Shown here: positions 17,619 to 25,933 of the stretch, piece after piece
How positions within the stretch are numbered: the first letter of the stretch is position 1
How the letters are laid out: every line of letters begins with the position of its first letter
Assembly (NCBI GenBank): GCA_963747005.1
Contig: CAVVDT010000009.1
Location: forward strand, 62,001-126,000
Direction: 5' to 3'
DNA length: 64,000 nucleotides
Source: CAVVDT01 sp963747005
GTDB taxonomy: Bacteria > Pseudomonadota > Alphaproteobacteria > Rhizobiales > Aestuariivirgaceae
Translations under genes and position numbers: made by a program
Notes under the pieces: generated by a model
Database searches by the model: none
Told to the model about the DNA's origin: nothing
The model's input: the letters and a program-made list of their open reading frames with translations, nothing else

Positions 17619-18410
17619 ATGACCGAACCGCAGACCGACAGCCGCATTGCTCTCGTCACGGGCGCCAGCCAGGGCATTGGCGCCGCCATCGCGATCCGCC
17701 TGATCGACGAGGGTTATCGCGTGCTGATTGTTGCCCGCTCCGCCGACAAATTGGCGAGCGTGAGCGGCAGTGCCGGGGAAGCGGCAAAATCCATGGCCGG
17801 CGTCGCGGCCATCGATTTGACGCAGCCGGGCGCCTGTGAAGATGCGGTGGCCCGCTGCCACGCTCGCTTTGGTGGCCTCGACCTTCTGGTCAATTGTGCC
17901 GGCGATACCAAGAGCGGCGATTTCCTTTCCCTTTCCGAGGCCGATTTCATCGCCGGCTTTGCCCTGAAGTTCCACGCCGCGGTCAACCTCACACGTGCCG
18001 CCTGGCCGCATCTCAAGCGGGCGGGCAACGGCCACATCGTCAACATCATCGGCATCGGCGCCCGCAGGCCGACAGCCCGCTATGCCATTGGCGGGTCGGT
18101 GAACAGTGCGCTCCTGAGTTTCACCAAGACGATGGCCGACCGGGGCATATCCGACCGGATCCGGGTGAACGGCATCAACCCCGGCTTCATCGACACCGGC
18201 CGCATCGATGTCTGGGTCGACCAGATCGCCGCCCGCGACGGCATTCCGCGCCAGGAAGCGCGCAACCGGCTGGTGAAGGAGCACGGGGTCATGCGTATCG
18301 GGCGCCCGGAGGAGATCGCGGCTCTGGTCGCCTTCCTCGATTCCGCCAATGCTGCCTATATTCACGGTGCGATCCTCGACATCGATGGCGGCGCCACAAA
18401 GAGCATCTAG
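17619..18410 (+). CDS. short-chain dehydrogenase/reductase, atypical active site
   Basis: 263-residue SDR-fold protein with an intact nucleotide-binding loop TGASQGIGAAIA (residues 14-25), VNCAG at about 91, and the C-terminal RVNGINPGFIDT and GAILDIDGGAT segments. The active site is unusual: the motif around Tyr155 reads YAIGG, so the catalytic Lys of YxxxK is Gly, and the usual Ser about 13 residues earlier is absent (VNIIGIG). Such members may be reductases with altered chemistry or lyases. Start ATG 17619 has GGGGAA upstream. The gene overlaps the MaoC gene on the other strand by 4 bp. Confidence 0.85.
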   Translation: MTEPQTDSRIALVTGASQGIGAAIAIRLIDEGYRVLIVARSADKLASVSGSAGEAAKSMAGVAAIDLTQPGACEDAVARCHARFGGLDLLVNCAGDTKSGDFLSLSEADFIAGFALKFHAAVNLTRAAWPHLKRAGNGHIVNIIGIGARRPTARYAIGGSVNSALLSFTKTMADRGISDRIRVNGINPGFIDTGRIDVWVDQIAARDGIPRQEARNRLVKEHGVMRIGRPEEIAALVAFLDSANAAYIHGAILDIDGGATKSI

Positions 18411-18742
18411 GTCTGGTCGCCGGTGCTTCCCACGTCAATACTGCCCGACACGAGCGTCTGCCCACCGCTCGTGACGGTGAAGAAACCGGCGTCCTGGATT
18501 GTCGTCGACAGCGTGTCGCCGGGGCGACCGGGCGCCTGAAACCGGCATTCAAATCTCTTGGGATAGCCGTCCTGCTGGCGCAGCGCGGCAAGCGCCCCGC
18601 CGAGCAGCAGGAACCCGTGCGCGACAATACCCTTGAACGGGGAAGCCTTGGCGGCCTCTTCATCCACGTGCAAAGGGTTGTGGTCGCTTGAAAGATCGGC
18701 GTAGCGCAGGATCGCTTCTCGCGTCAGGCGGTGATCGGCCAT
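18407..18742 (-). CDS. MaoC-family hotdog subunit (small hydratase subunit)
   Basis: 111-residue hotdog protein. Seen: the hydratase signature YADLSSDHNPLHVDEEAAK with the catalytic Asp and His of R-specific enoyl-CoA hydratases, then FKGIVAHGFLL. The chosen ATG at 18742 has a GGAGGT ribosome site; longer readings upstream lie within the neighbouring gene. It overlaps the preceding hotdog gene by 19 bp. The two short subunits probably form a heteromeric hydratase, as in steroid side-chain hydratases such as ChsH1/ChsH2 of actinobacteria. Last gene of the leftward operon. Confidence 0.85.
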   Translation of the reverse strand: MADHRLTREAILRYADLSSDHNPLHVDEEAAKASPFKGIVAHGFLLLGGALAALRQQDGYPKRFECRFQAPGRPGDTLSTTIQDAGFFTVTSGGQTLVSGSIDVGSTGDQT

Positions 18743-19095
18743 AAGACCTCCTGGAACTGCTCGAAGACGGGCCTGTGGTCGCTCGTTGAGACAGTGCGAT
18801 AGCCGATCACGACACGCTGGTATCGCGTGCGCGGGCCATCCGCCTCCACGATGCGCATGTCGGTGCGATAGTGCCCTGGGGCCGGCGCCCTGTGCCACAC
18901 GGCACGGTAGCCGAGCATGATTGCGCTGTCGGGCAGCATGCCCAATTCGATCAACGTCCGAAGAGCCAGCACGCACGCGATGCCGAGGGGGCTGTCGTCG
19001 TCTTCACCTGAAACCGCCGCGCAGGCACGAAGGTCCGCTGGCGTGATGTCGTCGCTGCGTTCGTGCACGACGCGGCCGGATGCCACGATGGTCAT
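18724..19095 (-). CDS. hotdog-fold partner subunit
   Basis: 123-residue protein of hotdog-like composition, with MLGYRAVWHRAPAPGHYRTD and RYQRVVIGYRTVSTSDHRPV strands resembling the non-catalytic N-terminal half of fused MaoC dehydratases. It has no catalytic Asp-His pair of its own. Immediately upstream of, and overlapping, the catalytic MaoC subunit, and itself overlapped 4 bp by the crotonase gene, it is best read as the substrate-cradling subunit of a two-part enoyl-CoA hydratase. Confidence 0.7.
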   Translation of the reverse strand: MTIVASGRVVHERSDDITPADLRACAAVSGEDDDSPLGIACVLALRTLIELGMLPDSAIMLGYRAVWHRAPAPGHYRTDMRIVEADGPRTRYQRVVIGYRTVSTSDHRPVFEQFQEVLWPITA

Positions 19096-19850
19096 TTGCG
19101 CAGGAACTCCTCGATTCGCCGCCGCAGTTCCGGGCGAACCAGGCAGTCGGTCTCGAAGGTAGCCAGCTCACTTTGCTCCGGCGTGGCTTCCATCGCCCAA
19201 GAGACCTTGCGGAACCACCTGACGGCCTGGGGCTCCATCGCTGCGAGCCGCTTTTGCCATCGCGCAACCGCTGCCTCGAGTTTCTCGCTGTCGGCAAGCT
19301 CGTGCACGAGACCGATCCGGAAGCCCTCGTCGGCATCGATCACTTCGCCAGTCATGGTCAGGAACCGGGCCCTGTCGATTCCCACGATATTGGCCAGGCG
19401 GGCAAAGTCGGCTTGCGCCATCACCATGCCGAAGCGGGCCGCCGGCATGCCGAAACGCACGGTGCGCGCGGCCACACGGATGTCGCAGGATATGGCGATC
19501 TCCAGCCCACCACCGATGGCCGGCCCGTTCACGGCCGCAATGGTCGGGTGGGGGAAATGGCATATCGCCTCAAAGCAACGGTGCAATCTCGCGCGAAAAG
19601 CCTTGGCGGCGGCCTCGTCCTTCAACTCGGCCAGCAATGTCTTGAGGTCGCCGCCGGCAGCGAAGGCTTCGCCGGCGCCGGTGATCACAAGGCATCGCAC
19701 GTCGGGATTGAACGCCAGCTGCTCCAACCTGTGGCCGAGGCTCTCCCACAATGATGCATCGAGGGCGTTGCGCTGCCCAGGCCGGTTGAATGTCAACCGC
19801 GCAACGCCGTTCTCGTCGATGGATTGCGTCAGTGGAGGGCTTGAATTCAT
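19092..19850 (-). CDS. enoyl-CoA hydratase/isomerase (crotonase) family protein
   Basis: 252-residue crotonase-fold protein. Seen: LTFNRPGQRNALDASLW near the start, oxyanion-hole segments GEAFAAGGDL and NGPAIGGGLEIAI. Both glutamates used for hydration are missing: the first position reads GMPAARFGM and the second RARFLTMTG, so a simple hydratase is unlikely. Other crotonase chemistry (C-C hydrolysis, Dieckmann-type reactions, isomerisation) is possible. It overlaps both neighbours by 4 bp inside the leftward operon, so it acts together with the CoA ligase and hotdog pair. Confidence 0.85.
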   Translation of the reverse strand: MNSSPPLTQSIDENGVARLTFNRPGQRNALDASLWESLGHRLEQLAFNPDVRCLVITGAGEAFAAGGDLKTLLAELKDEAAAKAFRARLHRCFEAICHFPHPTIAAVNGPAIGGGLEIAISCDIRVAARTVRFGMPAARFGMVMAQADFARLANIVGIDRARFLTMTGEVIDADEGFRIGLVHELADSEKLEAAVARWQKRLAAMEPQAVRWFRKVSWAMEATPEQSELATFETDCLVRPELRRRIEEFLRK

Positions 19851-20704
19851 CCGATGCGCGCTCCGAGCACCTTGCGTGCGACACCGCCCAGCAGCATCTC
19901 ACGCGCCTCTGGCGACAGGCCGAGTTCATCGACCTGCTTGAGCGCATCGGCATGACCCAGTACTGGAAAACCTGTACCGAAGAGGACCTTGCCGCGCCCG
20001 CGGCCTTTGGCGAAGGACTTGAGTTCTGTGGTCCAGTGCCGCGGGGCATACTGGCTCGTTCCGTAGAATACGTTGGGAAACTTCCAGGCCATGGAGATCA
20101 TTTCCTCGACCCATGGCCAGCCGCTCACCCCGACGATGCGCAGTTCCGGGAAGTAGAGCGCCACCTGTTCCAGATGGAGCGGCCGGCCCGGTTCGCTTGG
20201 CATCTCTTCGGCGGCATGTCCCACGAGGCTGAAGACGGGTACGTCGAGCTCCGCGCACTTGGCATAGAACGGGAACCAGTCGGCTGCATAGGGCGCAATC
20301 CCGAAACCATGTGGATGCATAACGGCAGCGACGAAGTTGTGGTTGCGCACAGCCCGCTCCAGTTCGCGCACACCGTCCATCCGCGACAGCGGGTTGATGC
20401 CATACAGGCCGAAGAAGCGGTCGGGGTAGCGGTCGACCAGCGGTGCGATATCCGCAATGCCGAGATCCCAGATGAGATGCCGGTGGCGCCAGTTGTAGAC
20501 CTTCGTGGCGGGAATGCCGACGCGCGCAAACCCGGTCTCGTCCATCATCTCCAGGAACTGCTCCGGCGAGCGACCGCTGAGGCGAGCACTCATTCCCCAC
20601 TGTTGGGCAGGCCAGGCAAATTCCGGCGGGTCGACATAGAGCTTCTTCAGGCCTTGGGGCGTGAAGAGGTTGCACCAGTAGTCGATTGCGCCCGGTTTAG
20701 TCAT
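19847..20704 (-). CDS. amidohydrolase_2-like protein without metal ligands, copy 2
   Basis: 285-residue TIM-barrel protein, paralogue of 14525-15505 (shared GWPW segment, AWKFPNVFYGTS against AWRHPNVYVDTT, then PRH). Metal ligands are again missing: the N-terminal HxH is IDYWCNLF, and the barrel-end Asp is lost (FGTGFPVLG). The ATG at 20704 overlaps the PaaK-like stop by 8 bp; a slightly longer reading lies inside that gene. One copy in each of the two oppositely directed operons suggests a shared non-standard function. Confidence 0.75.
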   Translation of the reverse strand: MTKPGAIDYWCNLFTPQGLKKLYVDPPEFAWPAQQWGMSARLSGRSPEQFLEMMDETGFARVGIPATKVYNWRHRHLIWDLGIADIAPLVDRYPDRFFGLYGINPLSRMDGVRELERAVRNHNFVAAVMHPHGFGIAPYAADWFPFYAKCAELDVPVFSLVGHAAEEMPSEPGRPLHLEQVALYFPELRIVGVSGWPWVEEMISMAWKFPNVFYGTSQYAPRHWTTELKSFAKGRGRGKVLFGTGFPVLGHADALKQVDELGLSPEAREMLLGGVARKVLGARIG

Positions 20705-21980
20705 CGGAAACCACCCATGATGTTTTCTTGCCTGTGTCTTGATTGAGCATGCCCGCATCCACCAGCTCGCAGGTCACGCGCACGCCGAGGCTCTGTCGCG
20801 CGCGGTTCTCCAGGCCCTCGCGCAGGCCCGCGCGCGCCGCGGCATCGAGAGTGCATTCGCAGGTCACCCTCAAGAGGTCGTCGGCCAACTCGGCACGCGG
20901 TCGACGGATCACGAAGTTGCCGTTAAGGGCCGGTGCAAACTGAGAAATCACCGACTGCACGCTGCTGGGGAACAGCTTGACGCCACGCACGATCAACATG
21001 TCGTCGCTGCGACCGAGGAAGCGCAGCCGCGGCGCCTCGATGCCGCACGTACACTTTCCCACCTGGATCTCCACCATGTCGCCGTGGCGCATGCGAATGA
21101 CCGGATTGGCTTCACGGAACAGATGAGTGTAGACGATCTCTCCTTCCGTGCGGCCATGGAGTGGCAGGACGTGGCCGCTGTCCGGATCGATGAGCTCGAA
21201 CAGGACTTGGTCGCCAGCGACGAAGTGCAGGCCGTCATGGGCATCGCACTCCATCACCATGAGGGGACAGACATCCGTGCCGCCGCCGCATTCGCGGACC
21301 TCTGCCCCCCAGGTCTCGGCGAGACTCCGCTTTGATGCGGGGTCTCCGGCACCGGGCTCGCCTCCCGTCAGGACCAGCCGCACGCTGGTCTTGGCGGCCG
21401 CGACGCCATATTCCTGCTCATAGGCCATCGCCAACCGCCTGGCCATGGACGGAGATGCATAGAGGACGGCCGGTTCAAGACGATGCAGGGCATCGATCAA
21501 CCGCACCGATCCGGCATCGGCGCCCACGGCCAGCGCTACACATCCCATCGCCTCGAACGCCTCGATCATTGGCACGCCGCCGGCATAGCCACGGCTCATG
21601 GCAAAGCCGTGCAGGACCCGATCGCCGGCCCTTACACCACCGAGCTTGAAGGCGCGGATGAAGATCTCCATCCAGGCCTCGTAATCCGCCTTTGTCAGGC
21701 CGAAATAGGTGGGTCTTCCGCTGGTGCCCGAGCTGGCATGTATATGCACCAGATCGTGCCGGTCACAGGCGAGGTTACTACCGAGGAAGCCGCTCTCGAG
21801 TGCCTGGTGGAGGTCGCGCTTGCTGATAAGCGGGATATCTTCGAAGGCATCGGCCTGATGAGGCTGACCCCAGATATCGCGATAGAATTGCGAGCGTTGC
21901 CAGATGCTCTCGATTTGTGCGCGGAGGGCCGGTTGCTGATGTTGCCGCAAGGTGGCATAGGAGTGGCGCCAATCTAGCAT
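20697..21980 (-). CDS. phenylacetate-CoA ligase (PaaK)-like acyl-CoA ligase
   Basis: 427-residue AMP-forming ligase of the PaaK branch, shorter than typical ANL ligases. Seen: HIHASSGTSGRPTYFGLT near residue 80 (P-loop), GGGTDVCP, LRFLGRSDDMLIVRGVKLFPS (hinge and C-terminal start), and a C-terminal Lys pair in DTGKKTSWVV. It activates an aryl- or ring-substituted acid to its CoA ester. In the operon it follows an amidase, so amide hydrolysis followed by CoA activation is a sensible order. Overlaps both neighbours by 7-8 bp. Confidence 0.9.
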   Translation of the reverse strand: MLDWRHSYATLRQHQQPALRAQIESIWQRSQFYRDIWGQPHQADAFEDIPLISKRDLHQALESGFLGSNLACDRHDLVHIHASSGTSGRPTYFGLTKADYEAWMEIFIRAFKLGGVRAGDRVLHGFAMSRGYAGGVPMIEAFEAMGCVALAVGADAGSVRLIDALHRLEPAVLYASPSMARRLAMAYEQEYGVAAAKTSVRLVLTGGEPGAGDPASKRSLAETWGAEVRECGGGTDVCPLMVMECDAHDGLHFVAGDQVLFELIDPDSGHVLPLHGRTEGEIVYTHLFREANPVIRMRHGDMVEIQVGKCTCGIEAPRLRFLGRSDDMLIVRGVKLFPSSVQSVISQFAPALNGNFVIRRPRAELADDLLRVTCECTLDAAARAGLREGLENRARQSLGVRVTCELVDAGMLNQDTGKKTSWVVSDD

Positions 21981-22964
21981 TCTTGCATGACTTCCTTCAG
22001 TGCGGTGGCGATCTTCTCGACGTCCGGCAGGACGTTCGACCAGTCCCGGGACCGGACCGGAACCGGGGAAAAGTCAGCACCGACGCGCATGACCGGAGCA
22101 TCCAGGTGCCAGAAGGCCTCCTGCCCGATGCGCGCCGCGATCTCGGCTCCAACTCCGAAGGCTTCGGTTGCGTCGTGCACGACAACGAGACGCGATGTGC
22201 GCTCGACCGACATGCGCACCGCATCCACATCCCAAGGCTGCAGCCATTGCAGGTCGATGAGGTCGGCGCTCGTGCCGGTGCGCGCGATTGCCTCCTCGCA
22301 CAAGGTAACCGTGGTGCCGTAGGTAACGACGGTCACGTCGTTGCCCGAGCAGACCAGGCGACAGGTGCCGGGAACGAAATCGCCAGCAACATAGGCGTCC
22401 GGGTCGAATGGACCGGTCGAGCTCAGAAGGGCGATCGAACTCGATCGTCACGACAGGATCGGGATCATCGATCGCGGCACGCAAGATGCCATAGGCAGAC
22501 TGCGGCGTGGATGCCATGGCAACCTTGAGGCCCGGGATGTGGCACAGCCAGGCCTCGAGCGCTTGCGAATGCTGTGGGCCCATATTTGCGCGGCCGCCAT
22601 AAAGCGTGCGCACCACCAATGGCAGCGCTCCCGCGCCATCCGCCGAGCCCGGCAGATAGAAGCGGTACTTTGCAGCATTGTTGACCAGCTGGTCGACGGC
22701 AAGGGTCATGAAATCGAAGAACATGATCTCGATCACCGGCCGCAGACCCAGCATGGCGGCGCCGACACCGCACCCGGCAATGGCAGCCTCTGAGATCGGA
22801 GCGTCTCGCACCCTGTCGCGGCCGAATTCCTCTTGCAGACCGCGGGTCAGTCCATAGGGTCCGCCCGGCGCGCCGACATCTTCGCCGAACAGGACCACCG
22901 ATAAATCGGCGCGCATGGCATCCGCCAAAGCGGTGTTGATGCCGCGCCACAGCTTGGCGGTCAT
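21974..22964 (-). pseudogene. 2-oxoacid dehydrogenase E1 beta subunit with +1 frameshift
   Basis: Thiamine-diphosphate-dependent E1 beta of the pyruvate/branched-chain/acetoin dehydrogenase type. The frame starts at ATG 22964 (overlapping E1 alpha by 4 bp) with VLFGEDVGAPGGPYGLT and RDAPISEAAIAG, reaches VVTIEF near 22440 and then breaks. The frame shifted by one base gives ALLSSTGPFDPDAYV, NDVTVVTYGTTVTL and the C-terminal half to 21974. One extra base around 22430-22437 (TTCGATCGCCC) explains it; without it the protein is 329 residues, the normal size. Either decay or a sequencing error. Confidence 0.85.
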
Positions 22965-23866
22965 GCGGCAAACTCGCTGATTAGGCGGTCGGCGTCCTGT
23001 CGCACCTGCTCTATGCGGTCGGCAATGTCGACATCGGACTTTCCCGAGCGTTCCGCCAGCTTGCGGATGGGGCATTGGGTCTTGCGCCACATGGCGTCTT
23101 CGCCCTGCGGACGGTAGCGGCCAGGGTCGGCCGCATAGTGGCCGCCGAAGCGGTAGCATCTGGCCTCGACGAAGGCAGGTTCCCCCCGCGCCGCCGCGGC
23201 AATGGCGATGCCCAATCCTTCGCGCACGACCGCAACGTCGGTGCCGTCGAGCGCGGCGGCATGCAGACCGAATTCGCGCGCCCGCATCAATGGCTCGCTG
23301 CTCAGATGCACCTCGGTCGGTGTAAGCTCGGCATAGCCGTTGTTCTCGCATACGAAGACCACCGGCAGCCGCCACAGGACGGCGAGATTGAAAGCCTCGT
23401 AGACAACCCCGGTTGACATGGCTCCGTCGCCAAAGATCACGATGGCAACGCGCCCGCGCTGCTCGAGCTGGAGCGCCAGCGCGGCACCGTTGGCCACCGC
23501 CGCATTGCCACCGACGATCCCGTTGGTGCCGTAAAAGCCGCGATTGGGGTCGAAGAGATGCATGGATCCGCCCCGTCCCCTGGAAAAGCCGGAAGGGTGG
23601 CCAACGATCTCGGCAATGACAGCACGCGGATCCAGCCCGCAGGCGAGCGCATGCCCATGGCCGCGATGGTTGGACAACAGCACGTCGCCGGCGCGCGTCG
23701 CGGCCGCCACTCCCACCGCCACGGCCTCTTCGCCCAGCGAGACATGAACAGGGCCTTCAAGGCGGCCATCGATAGACGCTTCCAGAAGTGCCGTCTCGAT
23801 ACCGCGTATCTGGATCATCGCCGCCAGGAAGTCGGGAGAGTTGTGCAGGTCCAGGCTCTGCATCAC
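22961..23866 (-). CDS. 2-oxoacid dehydrogenase E1 alpha subunit (pyruvate/acetoin type)
   Basis: 301-residue E1 alpha. Seen: LSNHRGHGHALACG, GRGGSMHLFD, and the TPP motif from GDGAMSTG to CENNGYA (GDG-xn-NN form). With E1 beta it would decarboxylate a 2-oxoacid and pass the acyl group to a lipoyl E2. No E2 or E3 gene is seen in the window, so either the core complex supplies them or the E1 pair works alone. Lies between the amidase and E1 beta with 4-bp overlaps on both sides. Confidence 0.9.
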   Translation of the reverse strand: MMQSLDLHNSPDFLAAMIQIRGIETALLEASIDGRLEGPVHVSLGEEAVAVGVAAATRAGDVLLSNHRGHGHALACGLDPRAVIAEIVGHPSGFSRGRGGSMHLFDPNRGFYGTNGIVGGNAAVANGAALALQLEQRGRVAIVIFGDGAMSTGVVYEAFNLAVLWRLPVVFVCENNGYAELTPTEVHLSSEPLMRAREFGLHAAALDGTDVAVVREGLGIAIAAAARGEPAFVEARCYRFGGHYAADPGRYRPQGEDAMWRKTQCPIRKLAERSGKSDVDIADRIEQVRQDADRLISEFAA

Positions 23867-25224
23867 GCAAGGGCTCCCTCAAGCCGCTTGGCAGCATCGA
23901 ATAGCGCTAACTCGCTGCGCGCAGCAAGCTGAAAGCCAATTGCCACACCGGCCCTCGACCAGTCGCATGGTAGCGTGAGGGTCGTCAGGTCCCGCCTCGA
24001 TAGCGGCAATGTTGCACGCGCCAGCAGCCCGATGATCGGATGCCTCTGACCCGGTTCCTGGCGCATGGCGTCGATGTCGGCGGCGCGCGGGGCGATCACT
24101 GGTGTTGTCGGTAGGGCGAGGACGTCGGCGCCAGCGAGGATGGCATCGATGCGCGCATCGAGCTCCGCGAGTTCGCGGCGCGATGCGGCGAGATCGCTAC
24201 GAAAGCTTTCGGCCGCCTCCAGATTGAGACGTGTCTCTGCGCCATAGAATTCGCGGCGCTGCGGCCACCACCTGCGCTCGCGATGGTTGCGGAGAACCTG
24301 GGCCATCTGGAGGGCCATGCGCGGGCCGGCCCATAATCGCAGGTAGGGAACCGAAACGGGCACAATTGCAGCACCGTTGGCCCGCAACAGCTCCACGGCC
24401 GCGGTGAAGGCTTCGGCGACCTCGCCGTCGACGTCTGGCATGCAATCATGAAGGGAGGCGGGAACCAGGATCCTGGTGGCGCGATCTGTCTCGTCGGGTG
24501 GCGAAGCCTGCAAGGCCGCGCGCACGAGTTCCAGGTCGTGGGCGGAGGCGGCCATAACGCCCCATTGGTCGAACTCCTCGGCAAGGGGGATGATGCCGTC
24601 ATTGCCGATGGCGGTCGCGCCCAGCGGGCGCCAGCCGGCGACGCCGCACATGGCCGCTGGCAGCCTGACCGACCCGCCGGTATCGGTACCGATTGCGATG
24701 ACCGCCGATCCGGCGGCCACGGCTGCAGCCGACCCGCCGCTTGATCCGCCGGCAATTCTTTCAGGGTCGACCGGGTTGCGGGTGGGTGGCGTGGTGGCGC
24801 CATAGGCAAATTCATGGGTGTTTGCCTTGCCGAGGAATATGGCTCCGGCCTTCTTCAAAGCAGTGACAATGGCCGCATCGCAGCGGGCCGGACCGTCGGT
24901 GGGCACACGCGAGCCTGCCGTCGTCCGCAGTCCGGCAACGTCGATGATGTCCTTGACTGCGAACGGGACGCCGTGTAGCACGCCGCGTCGGTAGCCGCCG
25001 GCGAGTTCGCGGTCGCGTTCGTCGGCCGCGCGCCGCGCACCTTCGGAATCGACATGCAGATAGGCATGAATGTCAGGCTCGCTGGCCTCGACCCGCTGCA
25101 GGCAATGTTCGACCATGGCGCGGCAGGTTCGGCGCCCGTCGCGAATGGCATCCGCGGCCTTGGTCAACCTGACCGGAGCGTACAGCGAATGTTCCACCCG
25201 GTGCTGTGATCTAGCGTGCAGCAT
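23863..25224 (-). CDS. amidase-signature family hydrolase
   Basis: 453-residue amidase-signature enzyme. The Ser-cisSer-Lys triad is visible: Lys in VPFAVKDIIDV, cis-Ser in AGGSSGGSAAAVAAG and the nucleophile Ser in GTDTGGSVRLPAA. It would hydrolyse a carboxamide to acid and ammonia in the cytoplasm. It sits directly downstream of the Liv-type importer genes (14-bp overlap with LivF) and upstream of E1 and the PaaK-like ligase, which fits an imported amide being hydrolysed before CoA activation. A GatA housekeeping role is unlikely because gatB and gatC are absent. Confidence 0.9.
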   Translation of the reverse strand: MLHARSQHRVEHSLYAPVRLTKAADAIRDGRRTCRAMVEHCLQRVEASEPDIHAYLHVDSEGARRAADERDRELAGGYRRGVLHGVPFAVKDIIDVAGLRTTAGSRVPTDGPARCDAAIVTALKKAGAIFLGKANTHEFAYGATTPPTRNPVDPERIAGGSSGGSAAAVAAGSAVIAIGTDTGGSVRLPAAMCGVAGWRPLGATAIGNDGIIPLAEEFDQWGVMAASAHDLELVRAALQASPPDETDRATRILVPASLHDCMPDVDGEVAEAFTAAVELLRANGAAIVPVSVPYLRLWAGPRMALQMAQVLRNHRERRWWPQRREFYGAETRLNLEAAESFRSDLAASRRELAELDARIDAILAGADVLALPTTPVIAPRAADIDAMRQEPGQRHPIIGLLARATLPLSRRDLTTLTLPCDWSRAGVAIGFQLAARSELALFDAAKRLEGALA

Positions 25225-25933
25225 TCAGTTTGCCGAGGTAGGAACTCTGTACCTCTTCCTCGCCCAGAGAGTCCGGTGTGCCGGACGAGGCGATGGTGCC
25301 CTCGGCCAGCACGTAGACGTAGTCGACCATTCCGGCTTCCCATACCCAGCGTGCCTGTTGCTCGACCAAGATGAGGGAGATGCTAAGGCTCTCCCGCAAC
25401 CGCTTGATCCGCTCGAACACTTCCGCGACGACCTTGGGTGCCAGCCCCAGGCTCGGCTCATCGAGGATGATGAGTCTGGAGCGTGTCAGCACTGCTCGGC
25501 CGATGGCCAGCATTTGCTGTTCCCCGCCTGATAGGGTGCCGGCCTTCTGGCCGAGCCTGGCCCGCAAGATGGGAAACAGCTCGTAGACCAGGTTCCATTC
25601 GGCTGCGGTGGAATCGGCACCAGCCGCGACCCGCAGATTTTCGAGCACGCTCAGCGTCGCGAAAATTTCCCGGCCCTGCGGCACATGCACCATGCCCAGC
25701 CGGCTTCGACGAAAGGCGGAAAGGCCACCGATAGGGTTTCCGCGAAAGGTGATCTCGCCTTCAAGTAACGGCAAGCGCCCGGAAATGGCCGAAACCAGCG
25801 TAGTCTTGCCGGCGCCGTTGCGCCCGACTATGGCGACCGCCTTTTGCTCATCGACCGACAGCGAACAGTCGCTGATGACCTTCTGGCGATCGTAACCGGC
25901 GGCGATGCCTTTGACTTCGAGCATTGCCGTCAT
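25211..25933 (-). CDS. branched-chain-amino-acid-type ABC transporter ATPase, LivF-like
   Basis: 240-residue ATPase. Seen: Walker A GRNGAGKTT, signature LSGGEQQMLAIGRA, Walker B LIILDEPSLGLAP and the family-typical HVPQGREIF. Works with the LivM-LivG fusion, LivH and the binding protein encoded upstream in the same operon. Starts in a 4-bp overlap with the fusion gene. HAAT-family importers of this kind often take up aromatic and alicyclic acids as well as amino acids, and the surrounding catabolic genes favour the former. Confidence 0.93.
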   Translation of the reverse strand: MTAMLEVKGIAAGYDRQKVISDCSLSVDEQKAVAIVGRNGAGKTTLVSAISGRLPLLEGEITFRGNPIGGLSAFRRSRLGMVHVPQGREIFATLSVLENLRVAAGADSTAAEWNLVYELFPILRARLGQKAGTLSGGEQQMLAIGRAVLTRSRLIILDEPSLGLAPKVVAEVFERIKRLRESLSISLILVEQQARWVWEAGMVDYVYVLAEGTIASSGTPDSLGEEEVQSSYLGKLNAAR

